A stretch of 64,000 nt of DNA. It comes from Natrinema gelatinilyticum. GTDB lineage: Archaea; Halobacteriota; Halobacteria; Halobacteriales; Natrialbaceae. A model generated the notes under the pieces. That model ran no database searches and was not told where the DNA came from. It saw nothing but the letters and a program-made list of their open reading frames with translations. Position 1 is the first letter of the stretch. The number at the start of each line of letters is the position of its first letter. Of this stretch, positions 43,690 to 52,546 are shown piece by piece. Location: contig NZ_CP100757.1 of NCBI RefSeq assembly GCF_024266705.1, forward strand, positions 1,426,001 through 1,490,000. Direction: 5' to 3'. Made by a program: the position numbers and the translations under genes.

Positions 43690-43985
43690 AATCCTGAGCG
43701 GTGGAGATTTCAGGTGTGCAGTTCCACCGACCCTCGACACGGTGCGAATCCGTGCGGGGGTCACGGACTGTGGCGGGTGGGACTGCTGGGAGTGCCAAGC
43801 CCCCGGTACTGGACTCCTATCCTCGACCGTGGTCGACCCTCGTGGTTGGTTGTGCCCGGCGAAGGTCGGGTAGGCTTCGACAGACTCGGAGTTACGTTCC
43901 GTGGTGCTTCCAGCAGTCGACTCCGCGTCACCCCTGTGAGGGGTGGGCGGTCATCGACTGGTTCCGATTAGTGTCTGATTGCGTG
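43661..43985 (-). mobile_element. Right-end remnant of an IS1341-type (TnpB) element
   Basis: On the minus strand the sequence reads SESVEAYPTFAGHNQPRGST, then VEDRSPVPGAWHSQQSH, and ends in the right-end hairpin and GAGGATGTCA at 43661. Such a C-terminal extension is familiar from haloarchaeal tnpB genes. The catalytic part is missing and there is a frameshift about 43950, so only the 3' end and the RNA end survive. The rest of the gap to 44264 shows no gene. Confidence 0.6.
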
Positions 43986-44264
43986 GGGCGGCCAGGCCGC
44001 CATCGTCGGACTGGCGGGAATCACTCTATTCCCTGCCTGATTCCTCCGCTCTCAGAGGGTTGCTTCCCACTTCAATGTATGGAAAAGAAATCTCGGACTG
44101 GTCATCGAAGCGTGAATTCCGTCCGAGTTGTCGTATCGGATTCATCCCGTGCCTAAACGCGCGGGTATTCTCCTCGCATCTCTATAACGGCAACCTGCTG
44201 GCCGGACGCCACACCGAACTGGGGGTTTAATACACACCGCTCTCAACGGAGGTTCGATATCAGG

Positions 44265-45191
44265 ATGTCAACAGAGGTCATTATCGACTGCGATCCCGGT
44301 CACGACGATGCAATCGCGTTGTTGCTGGCGCTCCAATCCGACGAACTCGAGGTGCGAGGTGTCACGACCGTTGCGGGCAATCACACGTTGCCGAAAACGA
44401 CCCGAAACGTCCTGCGGACGCTGACGCTGGCGGACAGAAAAGACGTACCGGTCGCGAGCGGCATGGCCGAACCAATGGTCAGAGAGCTCACGATCGCAGA
44501 CCACGTCCACGGCGAGTCGGGACTCGACGGCCCCGGGCTCCCCGACCCTGGGAGCTCGCCGGTCGACGAGGACGCCGTCGACTTCATCGCGCGGACGGCA
44601 AGCGAGAGCGACGGGCTGACGCTCGTCCCGGTCGGTCCGCTCACCAACATCGGGATGTTACTCAAGCGGTATCCGGAGACCGAAGCGTCTATCGACCGGA
44701 TCGTGCTCATGGGTGGCGGGATCTACGAGGGAAACATCACGCCCGCGGCCGAGTTCAACATCTTCGTCGATCCGGAGGCCGCCGACATCGTCTTCAGTTC
44801 GGAGATTCCGGTCACGATGGTCGGCCTCGAGGTCACCCGGTCGGCGCGCGTCGCGGTCGATGAGTTCGACCGGTTTCGAGATCTCGGCTCGGAGGTGGGA
44901 ACCGTCGTCGCAGGGTGGCTCGAGTTCTTCCTCGAATTCCATCGCGATCAGTTCGGTTGGGACGGCGTTCCGATCCACGACGCGTGCGCCGTGGCGGAGG
45001 TTATTAACCCGGGCATCGTCGAGAGCGAGGCCATGCACGTCGCCGTCGAAACGGCGAGCGATCACGCCGACGGCCAGACGATCTGTGACAGGCGCGGTGT
45101 CCTTGACGAGGCGCCGAACGCCGAGGTCGGCGTCGACATCGATCGAGAGCGGTTCGTCGAGTTACTCGTGGACGCGCTCTCCGATTACTGA
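44265..45191 (+). CDS. Inosine-uridine-type nucleoside hydrolase
   Basis: A 308-residue enzyme that splits ribonucleosides into base and ribose. The calcium-binding motif is DCDPGHDDA (Asp8, Asp10, Asp14, Asp15), the ribose-binding region is NITPAAEFNIFVDPEAA, and the catalytic His is in IHDACAVAEV. Length is normal. A GGAGG ribosome-binding sequence lies about 12 bp before the ATG. It is the first of three paralogues in this region. Substrate preference (purine, pyrimidine or broad) cannot be read from sequence. Confidence 0.92.
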   Translation: MSTEVIIDCDPGHDDAIALLLALQSDELEVRGVTTVAGNHTLPKTTRNVLRTLTLADRKDVPVASGMAEPMVRELTIADHVHGESGLDGPGLPDPGSSPVDEDAVDFIARTASESDGLTLVPVGPLTNIGMLLKRYPETEASIDRIVLMGGGIYEGNITPAAEFNIFVDPEAADIVFSSEIPVTMVGLEVTRSARVAVDEFDRFRDLGSEVGTVVAGWLEFFLEFHRDQFGWDGVPIHDACAVAEVINPGIVESEAMHVAVETASDHADGQTICDRRGVLDEAPNAEVGVDIDRERFVELLVDALSDY

Positions 45192-45312
45192 CGCGCCAGT
45201 GGGCACACATCTGACGTCCTCACAGTAACTCTCGCGACGCGACCGTCCCCAGCCGGACGCCCACCACCAAGACTGATAACGATTACCATTCAATGATACG
45301 GAATATACGACA

Positions 45313-46236
45313 ATGACGACGAAGCTACTCATTGACACCGATCCCGGCTGTGACGACGCCGTCGCGATCGCCGCTGCGCTGGCACACCCCGACCTAGAGG
45401 TCGTCGGGCTGAGTACGGTCGCTGGCAACACGACGCTCGAGAACACGACACGAAACGCCCACGCGATCCTGGAGCTCCTGGATCGGACGAACTTCCCAGT
45501 CGCCCGGGGATGTGATCGGCCGATCTCCCGCGAACTCGTCAGCGCGGAGGATGTCCACGGACCGGGCGGTATCCGGGGCGACCTTCCGGAACCGACGGCC
45601 GAGCCGATCGACGCCCACGGCGCCGCGTTCATCGTCGACCAGGCGCGCGAGTACGGCGACGATCTCACCATCGCCGCGGTCGGCCCCTGGACTAACCTCG
45701 CGACGGCGATGCTCCTCGAGCCGGCTCTGCCCGACATGGTCGCCAACATCTACCTCATGGGCGGGGCGGCGATGACCGGCGGGAATGTCACGCCTGAAGC
45801 CGAGTTCAACGTGTACGTCGACCCCGAGGCTGCGAGTCACGTCGTCCAGCACGCCCGACCGAAGATGGGTGGTCTCGACGTCACGAACCGGAGTACGGTG
45901 GCGGCCGAACTGATCGAGGACTACGCCGACCGAGACGCGCCATTCGATACGATCGCCGCCTGGTTCGGCTACGAGGACGCCGACGCGGTCCGCGAGCGGG
46001 GCATCGAAGACCCGCCGTCGGTCCACGACGCTGCCGTCGTCATCGACATCGTCGAGGACATCTTTGAGTACGAGACCTATCCCGTCGAGGTCAACACGGG
46101 ACACGGCCCGTCCCGCGGCGCGACGATCTGTGACACTCGAGGGACGACCGGCGAGGAACAGACCGTCGACGTCGCCGTCGACGTCGATCTGGAGGCGTTC
46201 CGGACGACGCTGGCGGAGACGCTCGAAAACCTATGA
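45313..46236 (+). CDS. Inosine-uridine-type nucleoside hydrolase
   Basis: A 307-residue paralogue with DTDPGCDDA (Asp8, Asp10, Asp14, Asp15), NVTPEAEFNVYVDPEAA and the His in VHDAAVVIDI. It is closer to the third copy (52577-53497), with which it shares GPGGIRGDLP-like and FIVDQAREYGD segments, than to the adjacent first copy. It is preceded by an AT-rich stretch and appears leaderless. It probably acts on nucleosides brought in by the ECF transporter. Confidence 0.92.
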   Translation: MTTKLLIDTDPGCDDAVAIAAALAHPDLEVVGLSTVAGNTTLENTTRNAHAILELLDRTNFPVARGCDRPISRELVSAEDVHGPGGIRGDLPEPTAEPIDAHGAAFIVDQAREYGDDLTIAAVGPWTNLATAMLLEPALPDMVANIYLMGGAAMTGGNVTPEAEFNVYVDPEAASHVVQHARPKMGGLDVTNRSTVAAELIEDYADRDAPFDTIAAWFGYEDADAVRERGIEDPPSVHDAAVVIDIVEDIFEYETYPVEVNTGHGPSRGATICDTRGTTGEEQTVDVAVDVDLEAFRTTLAETLENL

Positions 46237-46330
46237 TGGACGCACCGTCACCGGCCGTCACCAGATTCGGCGACTTGAGCCGACCCGCTCCCCAGCCGGA
46301 CGCCGATGAGCGCTCGGACGTCCCTGACGG

Positions 46331-47680
46331 ATGACCGCTGCCGTCGACCTGCTGGTTCGAGGGACGATGGTCAACGTCTTCACTGGAAATCTCGAAGAGC
46401 GAGCGATCGCCGTCGACGACGGTGAAATCGTCGGCTTCGGGGACCGGCCAGCGAACGCGGAGTACGAGGCCGCGTACGTTGCGCCGGGGCTGATCAACTC
46501 CCACATGCACGTCGAGTCGACGATGCTGTCGTTACCCCGGTACGCCGAGGGAGTGCTTCCCCATGGCGTCACCGGCATCGTCGCGGACCCACACGAGATC
46601 GGGAACGTCCTGGGCGTCGCTGGCATCCACGCGCTGTTAGCGCAGGCCGAGCGAACGCCGCTGCGGGCGCGCTTCACCGTTCCCTCGAGCGTCCCCGCCT
46701 CGGACTTACAGGACGCCGGCGCGACGATCGACGCCGCGGACACGGCGGCGTTGCTCGACGAAGAGCACGTCGTCGGCCTCGCGGAGGTGATGGACGTCGA
46801 CGGCGTGCTCGCCGGCGACGAGGAGGTCCACGCAAAGATCGCGGCAACCCGGTGTCGCGGGCTGACCGTCGACGGCCACCTCCCGCGGCGCTTCGGTGCC
46901 GAGTTACAGGAGCTCTGTCGTTACCTCGATACGGCTCACGAGAGCCGCGTGCTGTCCGAGGCGCGGGAGAAAGCCGAGTGCGGGATGCGCATCCATCTCC
47001 GCGAGGGCTCCTCGAGCAAGAACCTCGGCGAACTCATGGCGCTGATCGACGCCGTCGACAGCCGGCGGCTGATGCTCTGTACGGACAACTTCTACATCGA
47101 CGACCTGGTCGAGCACGCCGGAATCGATGACGCGCTCCGGCGCGTGATCGCCGCCGGCACGGACCCAGTTGAGGCTGTCCAGCTGGCAACGATCAACGTC
47201 GCGGAAACCTACGGGCTGGACGTCGGTGCGATCCAGCCGGGGGCACCGGCCGACCTCGTGCTCCTGGACGACCTCGAGACGTGGGCCGTCGATCGCGTCG
47301 TCGTCGACGGCGTCGTCGACCCCCTCGTGGCCGTCGACGAGCCGCCGGCGTTCGAACTTGATCACAACACGGTGTCGTGTCCGCCGCTGTCGGCGGTCGA
47401 CTTCGTCCACCCCGACCTCGCTGATGGCGAGCGGACGCTCCGGGTAATCGACCACACCGGCGAGGTGACGACCGAGCGGATCGAGCGGCTCGCGGTCTGC
47501 GACGGGCTTCCACGCGAGGCGACCGAGGCGGACGTCCTGCCGCTAGCCGTAATCGAACGCCACAGCGAGGACGACTCCATCGGAACCGGTTTCGTCCACG
47601 GATTCGGGATCGACCGCGGGGCGATGGCGAGCACGGTCGCCCACGACGCACACAACCTCGTCGTCGTCGGCACCGACTAC
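46331..47680 (+). pseudogene. ade: Adenine deaminase, N-terminal part (gene split by a TnpB element)
   Basis: This part encodes about 450 residues of an Ade-type adenine deaminase (adenine to hypoxanthine plus ammonia). The metal site is in PGLINSHMHVES; further landmarks are GIVADPHEIGNVLG, LREGSSSKNLGEL and CTDNFYIDDL. The family continues VAHDSHNIVVVGTD-x-EAM; here VAHDAHNLVVVGTDY is followed at about 47680 by foreign sequence of the TnpB element. The missing 103 codons are found at 49282-49591. The frame reads through into the element to 48169, so a hybrid truncated protein might be made but would lack the C-terminal domain. Confidence 0.9.
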
Positions 47681-47751
47681 CTAAAACAGCGAGAGAGTCC
47701 CGCCGTTTACGCCGGGCGTCAATCGCGTCACTCGACGACGCGAACCACCGG

Positions 47752-47892
47752 TTACTCTCCGGTCGGAGTCTCAAGGTCGTCGGCGGCGTGGATCAACATC
47801 CCACGCCACGTCAGGCCGTGTTCGTTCTTCACACGTTTGATGCGCTCGTACTGTTCGTCGTCAGGAACTTCGATGTTAACGTGGTTCGACAC
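47752..47892 (-). CDS. Small protein divergent from tnpB
   Basis: A 46-residue frame, taken from a GTG at 47892, begins VSNHVNIEVPDDEQYERIKR and continues VKNEHGLTWRGMLIHAADDL. It is acidic, has haloarchaeal codon use, and looks like a short helical (possibly ribbon-helix-helix) domain. I recall similar small frames next to tnpB in other haloarchaeal elements, which suggests an element-encoded regulator. Function unknown. No ATG is available in the frame close to this start. Confidence 0.55.
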   Translation of the reverse strand: MSNHVNIEVPDDEQYERIKRVKNEHGLTWRGMLIHAADDLETPTGE

Positions 47893-47948
47893 ACCATCTA
47901 CGAGAATCCGTAGGTCTATGTTAGTTCCGCTCGTATACAGAAGTAGCG

Positions 47949-49229
47949 ATGAAGCGCACCAACGAGTTCGAAGTAATCCCCCAGTCCGACGAGGACGAGG
48001 AGTTGCTTCGACGTCTGTTGGACGCTTCAGCCGCACTCTGGAACGAAATAAATTACCAGCGTCGAACCAACTTCGACGACCCGGACGGCGACGTCTGGGA
48101 GATCGACGAGTACCGCGGCCGGTACGGCGGTACGCTCGGCGCTTCGACCGTTCAGCAGATCGAACGTAAGAACCGCGAAGCGTGGGGTTCGTTCTTCGCG
48201 CTCCGAGAGAAGGGCGAAGCCAACGGTAAACCCGGATTCTGGGGCAACCAAGACGAGGGTCGAGACCTTCGGACGTACATCCGAAACACGTCGTACTCGG
48301 TCGAGTGGGGCGAATACTCACGCCTCGAGATTCTTGTCGGTCAAGACCTGAAAGAGGAGTACGGTCTTGGAGACCAAGAACGACTCCGTCTCGAAGTTCG
48401 GGGCGATCCGAACTGGAAAGAGTACGACAAACAGGGCCGGTTGGAACTGCATTACGACGATGTGAGCGAGACGTTCAGGGCCTTTCAGCCAGTCACAATC
48501 GACAATTCTCGACTGGCACACCCACTGGCGGACGAAACTGCCGCTCTGGACATCGGCGCAAACAATATCGTCGCCTGTACGACCACGACCGGCGAGCAGT
48601 ACCTGTACGAAGGCCGCGACCTGTTCGAACGGTTCCGCGACACCACGCAACGAATCGCCGAACTCCAGTCCAAACTCGAGGACGGTCGGTACAGCTCGAA
48701 GCGAATCGACTCGCTGTACCGACGACGGACGCGACGGCGCAACCACGCGATGGACGCGCTCTGTCGGGACTTGATCGAACGACTGCACGACGAGGGCGTT
48801 TCAACGGTGTACGTCGGCGACCTCACGGACGTACTCGAGACGCACTGGTCAGTTCGGACAAACACCAAGCTGCACAATTTCTGGGCGTTCCGGCGGTTCG
48901 TCGGACGGTTCGCCGATACCGCCGAGGAGTACGGCATCACTGTCGAAGTACGAACGGAAGCGTGGACCTCGCAGACGTGTCCGAACTGCGGTTCAACCGA
49001 GGACACGACCCGGCACCAAGACACGCTGACGTGCTCGTGCGGCTTCGAGGGTCACGCGGATCTGGTCGCGAGCGCGACGTTCCTGAGACGGCACGAAACA
49101 GTAGCACGGCCGATGGCACGGCCCGTGTGCCTTAAGTGGGACAGTCACGACTGGCTGGAGTCACCACGCTCTCTCCGTCCCAACGAGGAGCACACGAACC
49201 CGCAAGTTGCCTCCGTGGACTCGGCGTAG
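47949..49229 (+). CDS. tnpB: TnpB RNA-guided nuclease of an IS1341-type element
   Basis: A 426-residue TnpB. RuvC-I Asp201 is in ALDIGANNIV, the zinc finger has Cys344/Cys347 (CPNCGS) and Cys362/Cys364 (CSCG), and RuvC-III Asp371 is in GHADLVASATF. At RuvC-II the usual Glu of I-x-x-E-D-L is Gly290 (VYVGDLTDV), so activity may be altered. TnpB proteins use a guide RNA from their own right end to cut DNA at sites such as the empty donor, helping the element to persist. The last 40 residues overlap the region that is transcribed as guide RNA. Confidence 0.9.
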   Translation: MKRTNEFEVIPQSDEDEELLRRLLDASAALWNEINYQRRTNFDDPDGDVWEIDEYRGRYGGTLGASTVQQIERKNREAWGSFFALREKGEANGKPGFWGNQDEGRDLRTYIRNTSYSVEWGEYSRLEILVGQDLKEEYGLGDQERLRLEVRGDPNWKEYDKQGRLELHYDDVSETFRAFQPVTIDNSRLAHPLADETAALDIGANNIVACTTTTGEQYLYEGRDLFERFRDTTQRIAELQSKLEDGRYSSKRIDSLYRRRTRRRNHAMDALCRDLIERLHDEGVSTVYVGDLTDVLETHWSVRTNTKLHNFWAFRRFVGRFADTAEEYGITVEVRTEAWTSQTCPNCGSTEDTTRHQDTLTCSCGFEGHADLVASATFLRRHETVARPMARPVCLKWDSHDWLESPRSLRPNEEHTNPQVASVDSA

Positions 49230-49252
49230 CCGAGACTCCCAGCGCGAGGAAA

Positions 49253-49281
49253 CCCCGGCGTTCACGCCGGGGAGGATGTCA
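49253..49281 (+). ncRNA. Right-end hairpin of the TnpB element (omega-RNA 3' part)
   Basis: Stem CCCCGGCG (49253-49260), loop TTCA, stem CGCCGGGG (49265-49272), then AGGATGTCA at the element end. The RNA probably starts within the tnpB 3' region and runs past 49281, so that the first bases of the ade 3' part (TGAAGCGATGGCGATGGCC) would form the guide. Assignment is by analogy with known TnpB systems; the RNA itself is not demonstrated. Confidence 0.65.
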
Positions 49282-49591
49282 TGAAGCGATGGCGATGGCC
49301 GCGAACCATCTCCGAGACGTCGGTGGTGGGCTCGCGGTCTACGATCCGGCAGACGGGATCACCGCGCTCCCGTTGCCGATTGCCGGCCTCCTGTCGGATC
49401 GGCCGCTCGAGACGGTCGCCGAGCGCTTCGAGGAAGTGCAGGCGGCGGCCCGTACAATTGGAACGACGCTCCAGGGAGGAATCATGGAACTCGATAACCT
49501 CTCGCTCGAGGTCGTCCCCGAACTCCGACTCACGAACAACGGGCTGGTCGACGTCGCGTCGATGTCGTTCGTCGACGTCGTTCTCGGGTGA
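49282..49591 (+). pseudogene. ade: Adenine deaminase, C-terminal part
   Basis: These bases continue the ade frame with EAMAMAANHLRDVGGGLAVY, LPLPIAGLLSD, LGGIME-like LQGGIMELDNLSLE and PELRLTNNGLVDV. They are the conserved C-terminal domain of Ade. They have no start codon or promoter of their own and would not be translated after the insertion. Together with 46331-47680 they give a normal Ade of about 550 residues. Confidence 0.9.
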
Positions 49592-49683
49592 GAGGGTCCC
49601 GTAAGTGACGTCCCCGACTAGACGTGCAGGACTGGCGCCTCGAGGCCGGACAGTGGCCCCGTCTGTCGGTCGAACAGACGCGC

Positions 49684-50667
49684 TCAGAACTGGCCGAGAA
49701 CCTCCGTTTCCATCGTCTCGATGAACGTCTCCTGATCCGGACTCGAGGAGAGGAGTTCGACCTCGTCGAAGCCGGCCTCCTCGAGGGTGGCGAGCTTCTC
49801 CCGGATGTCGGCGGGGTCGTCGGTGACGAAGAACTCGTCGGTCATCTCCTCGATCGATATCTCGCGGCCGGCCGCTTCGATTTCTCGCGGATCGTGGATC
49901 TCCTCGTCGAATCCGATCGCGGGTGGGCCCCGCCAGAATCCGGTGCTCTCGAGCGCGCGGTCGTAGTCAGGATCATAGGAGATCAACAGCTGTCTGGTTA
50001 GGGTGATCTCGTCCGGATCGCGGTCGGCCTCTGTGGCCCCGTCCTCGAGGGCCGGCTCGAGAACGCGCTGATAGAAGTCGGCGTCCCGGAGGGTGAGGAA
50101 TCCGTCAGCGTACCGACCGGCGACCGTCGTCGTCTTGGGGCCGTTGCCGGCGATGAACAGCGGGACGCGCTCCTCCGGCAGCGTGTAATGTTTCACCTCG
50201 TTGACGCTCCAGTAGTGGCCGTCGTAGTCGGTGAACCCGCCGTCCCAGAGGCGGTCGATGATCTCGCAGGCGTCAATCAACCGCTTGCGCCGCTCCGGGT
50301 ACGGCGGCCACTCGAAGTCGAGCGGGACCTCGTTCATCGCCTCGCCGGTGCCGAGCGCGAGGTGGACGCGACCCGGGTACATCGCGCCGAGCGTAGCGAA
50401 CGCCTGTGCGATCATTCCGGGGTGGTTACGGCCGATCGGCGGGGTGACACCGGTGCCAATCCGGACCGACTCGGTTCGGTCCAGCGCCGCCCCCATCCAC
50501 GGCCACGCGGCGCCGCAGTGGGCGTCCGTGTCCCACCACGGGTGGACGTGATCGCTCGTCCAGACGGTGTCGAAGCCGGACGCTTCGGCCCGCTCGACGT
50601 GCGCCAGCAGTTCCGTCGGACTGTACTGTTCGTGCGCAGCGAAGTAACCGACGTCCATGGCTATCAT
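49684..50667 (-). CDS. F420-dependent LLM-class oxidoreductase (FGD-like sugar dehydrogenase)
   Basis: A 327-residue TIM-barrel enzyme of the bacterial-luciferase-like class. The order of segments follows mycobacterial F420-dependent glucose-6-phosphate dehydrogenase: EQYSPTELLAHVERAEASGF, WTSDHVHPWWD (catalytic His region), GTGVTPPIGRNHPGMIAQAF, LGTGEAMNE and the late SYDPDYDRALESTGFW. Members oxidise C1 of a sugar or hydroxyl groups and reduce F420. Given the neighbours (nucleoside hydrolases, lactonase, pentonate dehydratase), oxidation of free ribose is a plausible but untested role. It is on the minus strand opposite the adenine deaminase end. Confidence 0.8.
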   Translation of the reverse strand: MIAMDVGYFAAHEQYSPTELLAHVERAEASGFDTVWTSDHVHPWWDTDAHCGAAWPWMGAALDRTESVRIGTGVTPPIGRNHPGMIAQAFATLGAMYPGRVHLALGTGEAMNEVPLDFEWPPYPERRKRLIDACEIIDRLWDGGFTDYDGHYWSVNEVKHYTLPEERVPLFIAGNGPKTTTVAGRYADGFLTLRDADFYQRVLEPALEDGATEADRDPDEITLTRQLLISYDPDYDRALESTGFWRGPPAIGFDEEIHDPREIEAAGREISIEEMTDEFFVTDDPADIREKLATLEEAGFDEVELLSSSPDQETFIETMETEVLGQF

Positions 50668-50718
50668 GTGTTCGATGGCGGTAATAACTGTACTGATGCC
50701 ACGTTACGTGGCCGGCCC

Positions 50719-50955
50719 TCACTCGATCGTCGCGGCACGCGCCGGTGCGAGCGAGGTGGCCGTCGCGACCAGCAGCAGGGAGACCGCACACAGCGCGGCG
50801 AACGCGGGCGCGTATTCGCCGGTGACGTCGCGTAGCCCGCCGATGAGGAACAGACCGACCGCCGCGATCATGTACCCGAATCCCATCGCCATCGTCGCGA
50901 GGCGGTCGGTCGCCCGTCCGTCGGTCGCGAAGTTGACCGGGAGCGTGAGCGCGAG
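50719..50955 (-). pseudogene. C-terminal remnant of an MFS transporter
   Basis: The minus-strand frame gives LTLPVNFATDGRATDRLATM, then two TM-like segments with LRDVTGEYAPAF between them. This is the end of a cyanate/CynX-type MFS permease. About 78 codons survive. The upstream frame towards 51300 is antisense to the aldehyde dehydrogenase and not coding. The rest of the gene is missing. Confidence 0.65.
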
Positions 50956-51040
50956 GCGGGTTCGCGCAGCCGATGTGCCTCCCGGCCGACGGACTCCGGG
51001 AACCAAAAGAAAATAGCGGCTGAACGATATAACCGGACGT

Positions 51041-52483
51041 ATGGCGAGTAACTTCATCGACGGCGACTGGATAGAGTCGACCACCGGCGAGACGTTCGAG
51101 GTGTACAACCCGGCAAACACCGACGAAGTCGTCGGGGAGTACCCGCAGTCGTCCGCCAAAGAGGCCGCCGACGCTGTCGACGCGGCCGCAGCGGCCAGCG
51201 ACGAGTGGGCGGCCACACCGGGCCCGGAGCGCGGCGCGATCCTCACCGGCGCCGCCAGGCGCCTCGAGGATCGACGCGACGAACTCGTTGAAACGCTCAC
51301 CCGAGAGGAGGGGAAGACTCACGCCGAGGCCGAACCGGAGGTCGGTCGGGCGATCGACATCTTCTACTACTACGGCCAGAAGGCCAAAGACTTCGGCGGG
51401 ACCGTCAAACAGCCGAGCAGCCCGGACATGAACCTCTCGACGCGAAAAGAGCCGCTCGGCGTCGCCGCCCTCATCACGCCGTGGAACTACCCGATCGCCA
51501 TCCCCGCCTGGAAGCTCGCGCCCGCCCTCGCGACGGGGAACGCGGTCGTCTTGAAACCCGCCTCCCTCGCGCCGGCGATGGCCGTGAACATCGTCGAGTG
51601 TCTCTCGGAAGCCAGTCTCCCGGACGGCGTTGTCAACCTCGTGACCGGTCCGGGCAGTGAGGTCGGCGAAACGTTCACCACTCACGAGGACGTCGACGCC
51701 GTCTCGTTCACCGGCAGCACTGCCGTCGGCCGGCACGTCTACGAGACCGCCGCCGAGAACCAGAAGCGCACCCAGACGGAAATGGGCGGCAAGAACCCAA
51801 CGATTGTCTCGGAGAGCGCGGACGTCGACCAGGCGGTCGAGATCATCGGCGCCGGCGGGTTCGGGGTCACGGGCCAGGCGTGTACGGCCTGTTCGCGGGC
51901 GATTGTCCACGAATCGGTCTTGGACGAGGTCGTCGAGGGTCTCGTTGACTATGCGGAGTCGACGGAGGTCGGCCCCGGCGCCGAGGGGTACGACATGGGT
52001 CCGCAGGTCAGCGAGGACGAACTCGAGAGCACCCTCGAGTACATCGACGTCGCCCAGGAGGAGGGGGCGACCCTCGCCGCGGGCGGCGAACAGCTCATGG
52101 GCGGGCGGTTCGAAAACGGCCACTACGTCGAGCCGACGGTGTTTACGGACGTCGACCCGGAGATGCGGATCGCTCAGGAGGAGGTGTTCGGACCTGTTGT
52201 GAGCGTCATCTCCGTCGAGAGCTTCGAGGAGGCGATGACGGTCGCAAACGGCGTCGAGTACGGGCTGTCTGCGAGTATCGTCACTGACGACCTCGCCGAG
52301 GCCAACCGGTTCGTCGACGAGATCGAGGCGGGCGTCGCGAAGGTCAACCAGAAGACGACCGGACTCGAACTCCACGTCCCCTTCGGCGGCGTCAAGCAGT
52401 CCTCGAGTAACACCTACCGCGAGCAGGGCGAGGCCGGTTTGGAGTTCTTTACCACCACCAAAACCGTCTACAAGAACTACTGA
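51041..52483 (+). CDS. NAD(P)-dependent aldehyde dehydrogenase (candidate 2-oxoglutarate semialdehyde dehydrogenase)
   Basis: A 480-residue ALDH. Landmarks are Asn149 in TPWNYPIAIPAWK, Lys172 in VVLKPAS, the loop FTGSTAVG, Glu247 in EMGGKNP and the catalytic Cys281 in GQACTAC. Length and the KQTTGLELHVPFGG-like end (KTTGLELHVPFGGVKQSSS) resemble the KGSADH/XacF group that ends oxidative pentose pathways in haloarchaea and Sulfolobus. The neighbouring KdaD-like dehydratase would produce its substrate. Other aldehydes cannot be excluded. Confidence 0.85.
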   Translation: MASNFIDGDWIESTTGETFEVYNPANTDEVVGEYPQSSAKEAADAVDAAAAASDEWAATPGPERGAILTGAARRLEDRRDELVETLTREEGKTHAEAEPEVGRAIDIFYYYGQKAKDFGGTVKQPSSPDMNLSTRKEPLGVAALITPWNYPIAIPAWKLAPALATGNAVVLKPASLAPAMAVNIVECLSEASLPDGVVNLVTGPGSEVGETFTTHEDVDAVSFTGSTAVGRHVYETAAENQKRTQTEMGGKNPTIVSESADVDQAVEIIGAGGFGVTGQACTACSRAIVHESVLDEVVEGLVDYAESTEVGPGAEGYDMGPQVSEDELESTLEYIDVAQEEGATLAAGGEQLMGGRFENGHYVEPTVFTDVDPEMRIAQEEVFGPVVSVISVESFEEAMTVANGVEYGLSASIVTDDLAEANRFVDEIEAGVAKVNQKTTGLELHVPFGGVKQSSSNTYREQGEAGLEFFTTTKTVYKNY

Positions 52484-52546
52484 TCCGGCACGCGCCGGCC
52501 GGCGATCGACTCACCTCCGGCCACCTGCCGCTGCGAGGACGAACAG

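Larger units (their letters stand above)
47681..49281 (+). mobile_element. IS1341-type element carrying tnpB (about 1.6 kb)
   Basis: It is inserted in adenine deaminase between the codons for VVGTD and EAMAMAANHL. There is no tnpA (Y1 transposase), so it is non-autonomous. The right end is a hairpin followed by GAGGATGTCA, the same as at 43661. The left end is placed at about 47681 from the break in the ade frame and is uncertain by a few bases. IS200/IS605-type elements make no target duplication, which fits. Confidence 0.85.

Noticed and set aside
47681..48169. Extension of adenine deaminase into the TnpB element as a longer variant
   Set aside because: The residues after VVGTDY do not resemble Ade, while the true continuation is found after the element.
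50426..52375. Long minus-strand frame opposite the aldehyde dehydrogenase
   Set aside because: The frame is an antisense shadow of a well-identified enzyme. GC-rich codons make long reverse frames common, and no family motifs are present apart from the MFS stump, which is in another frame.
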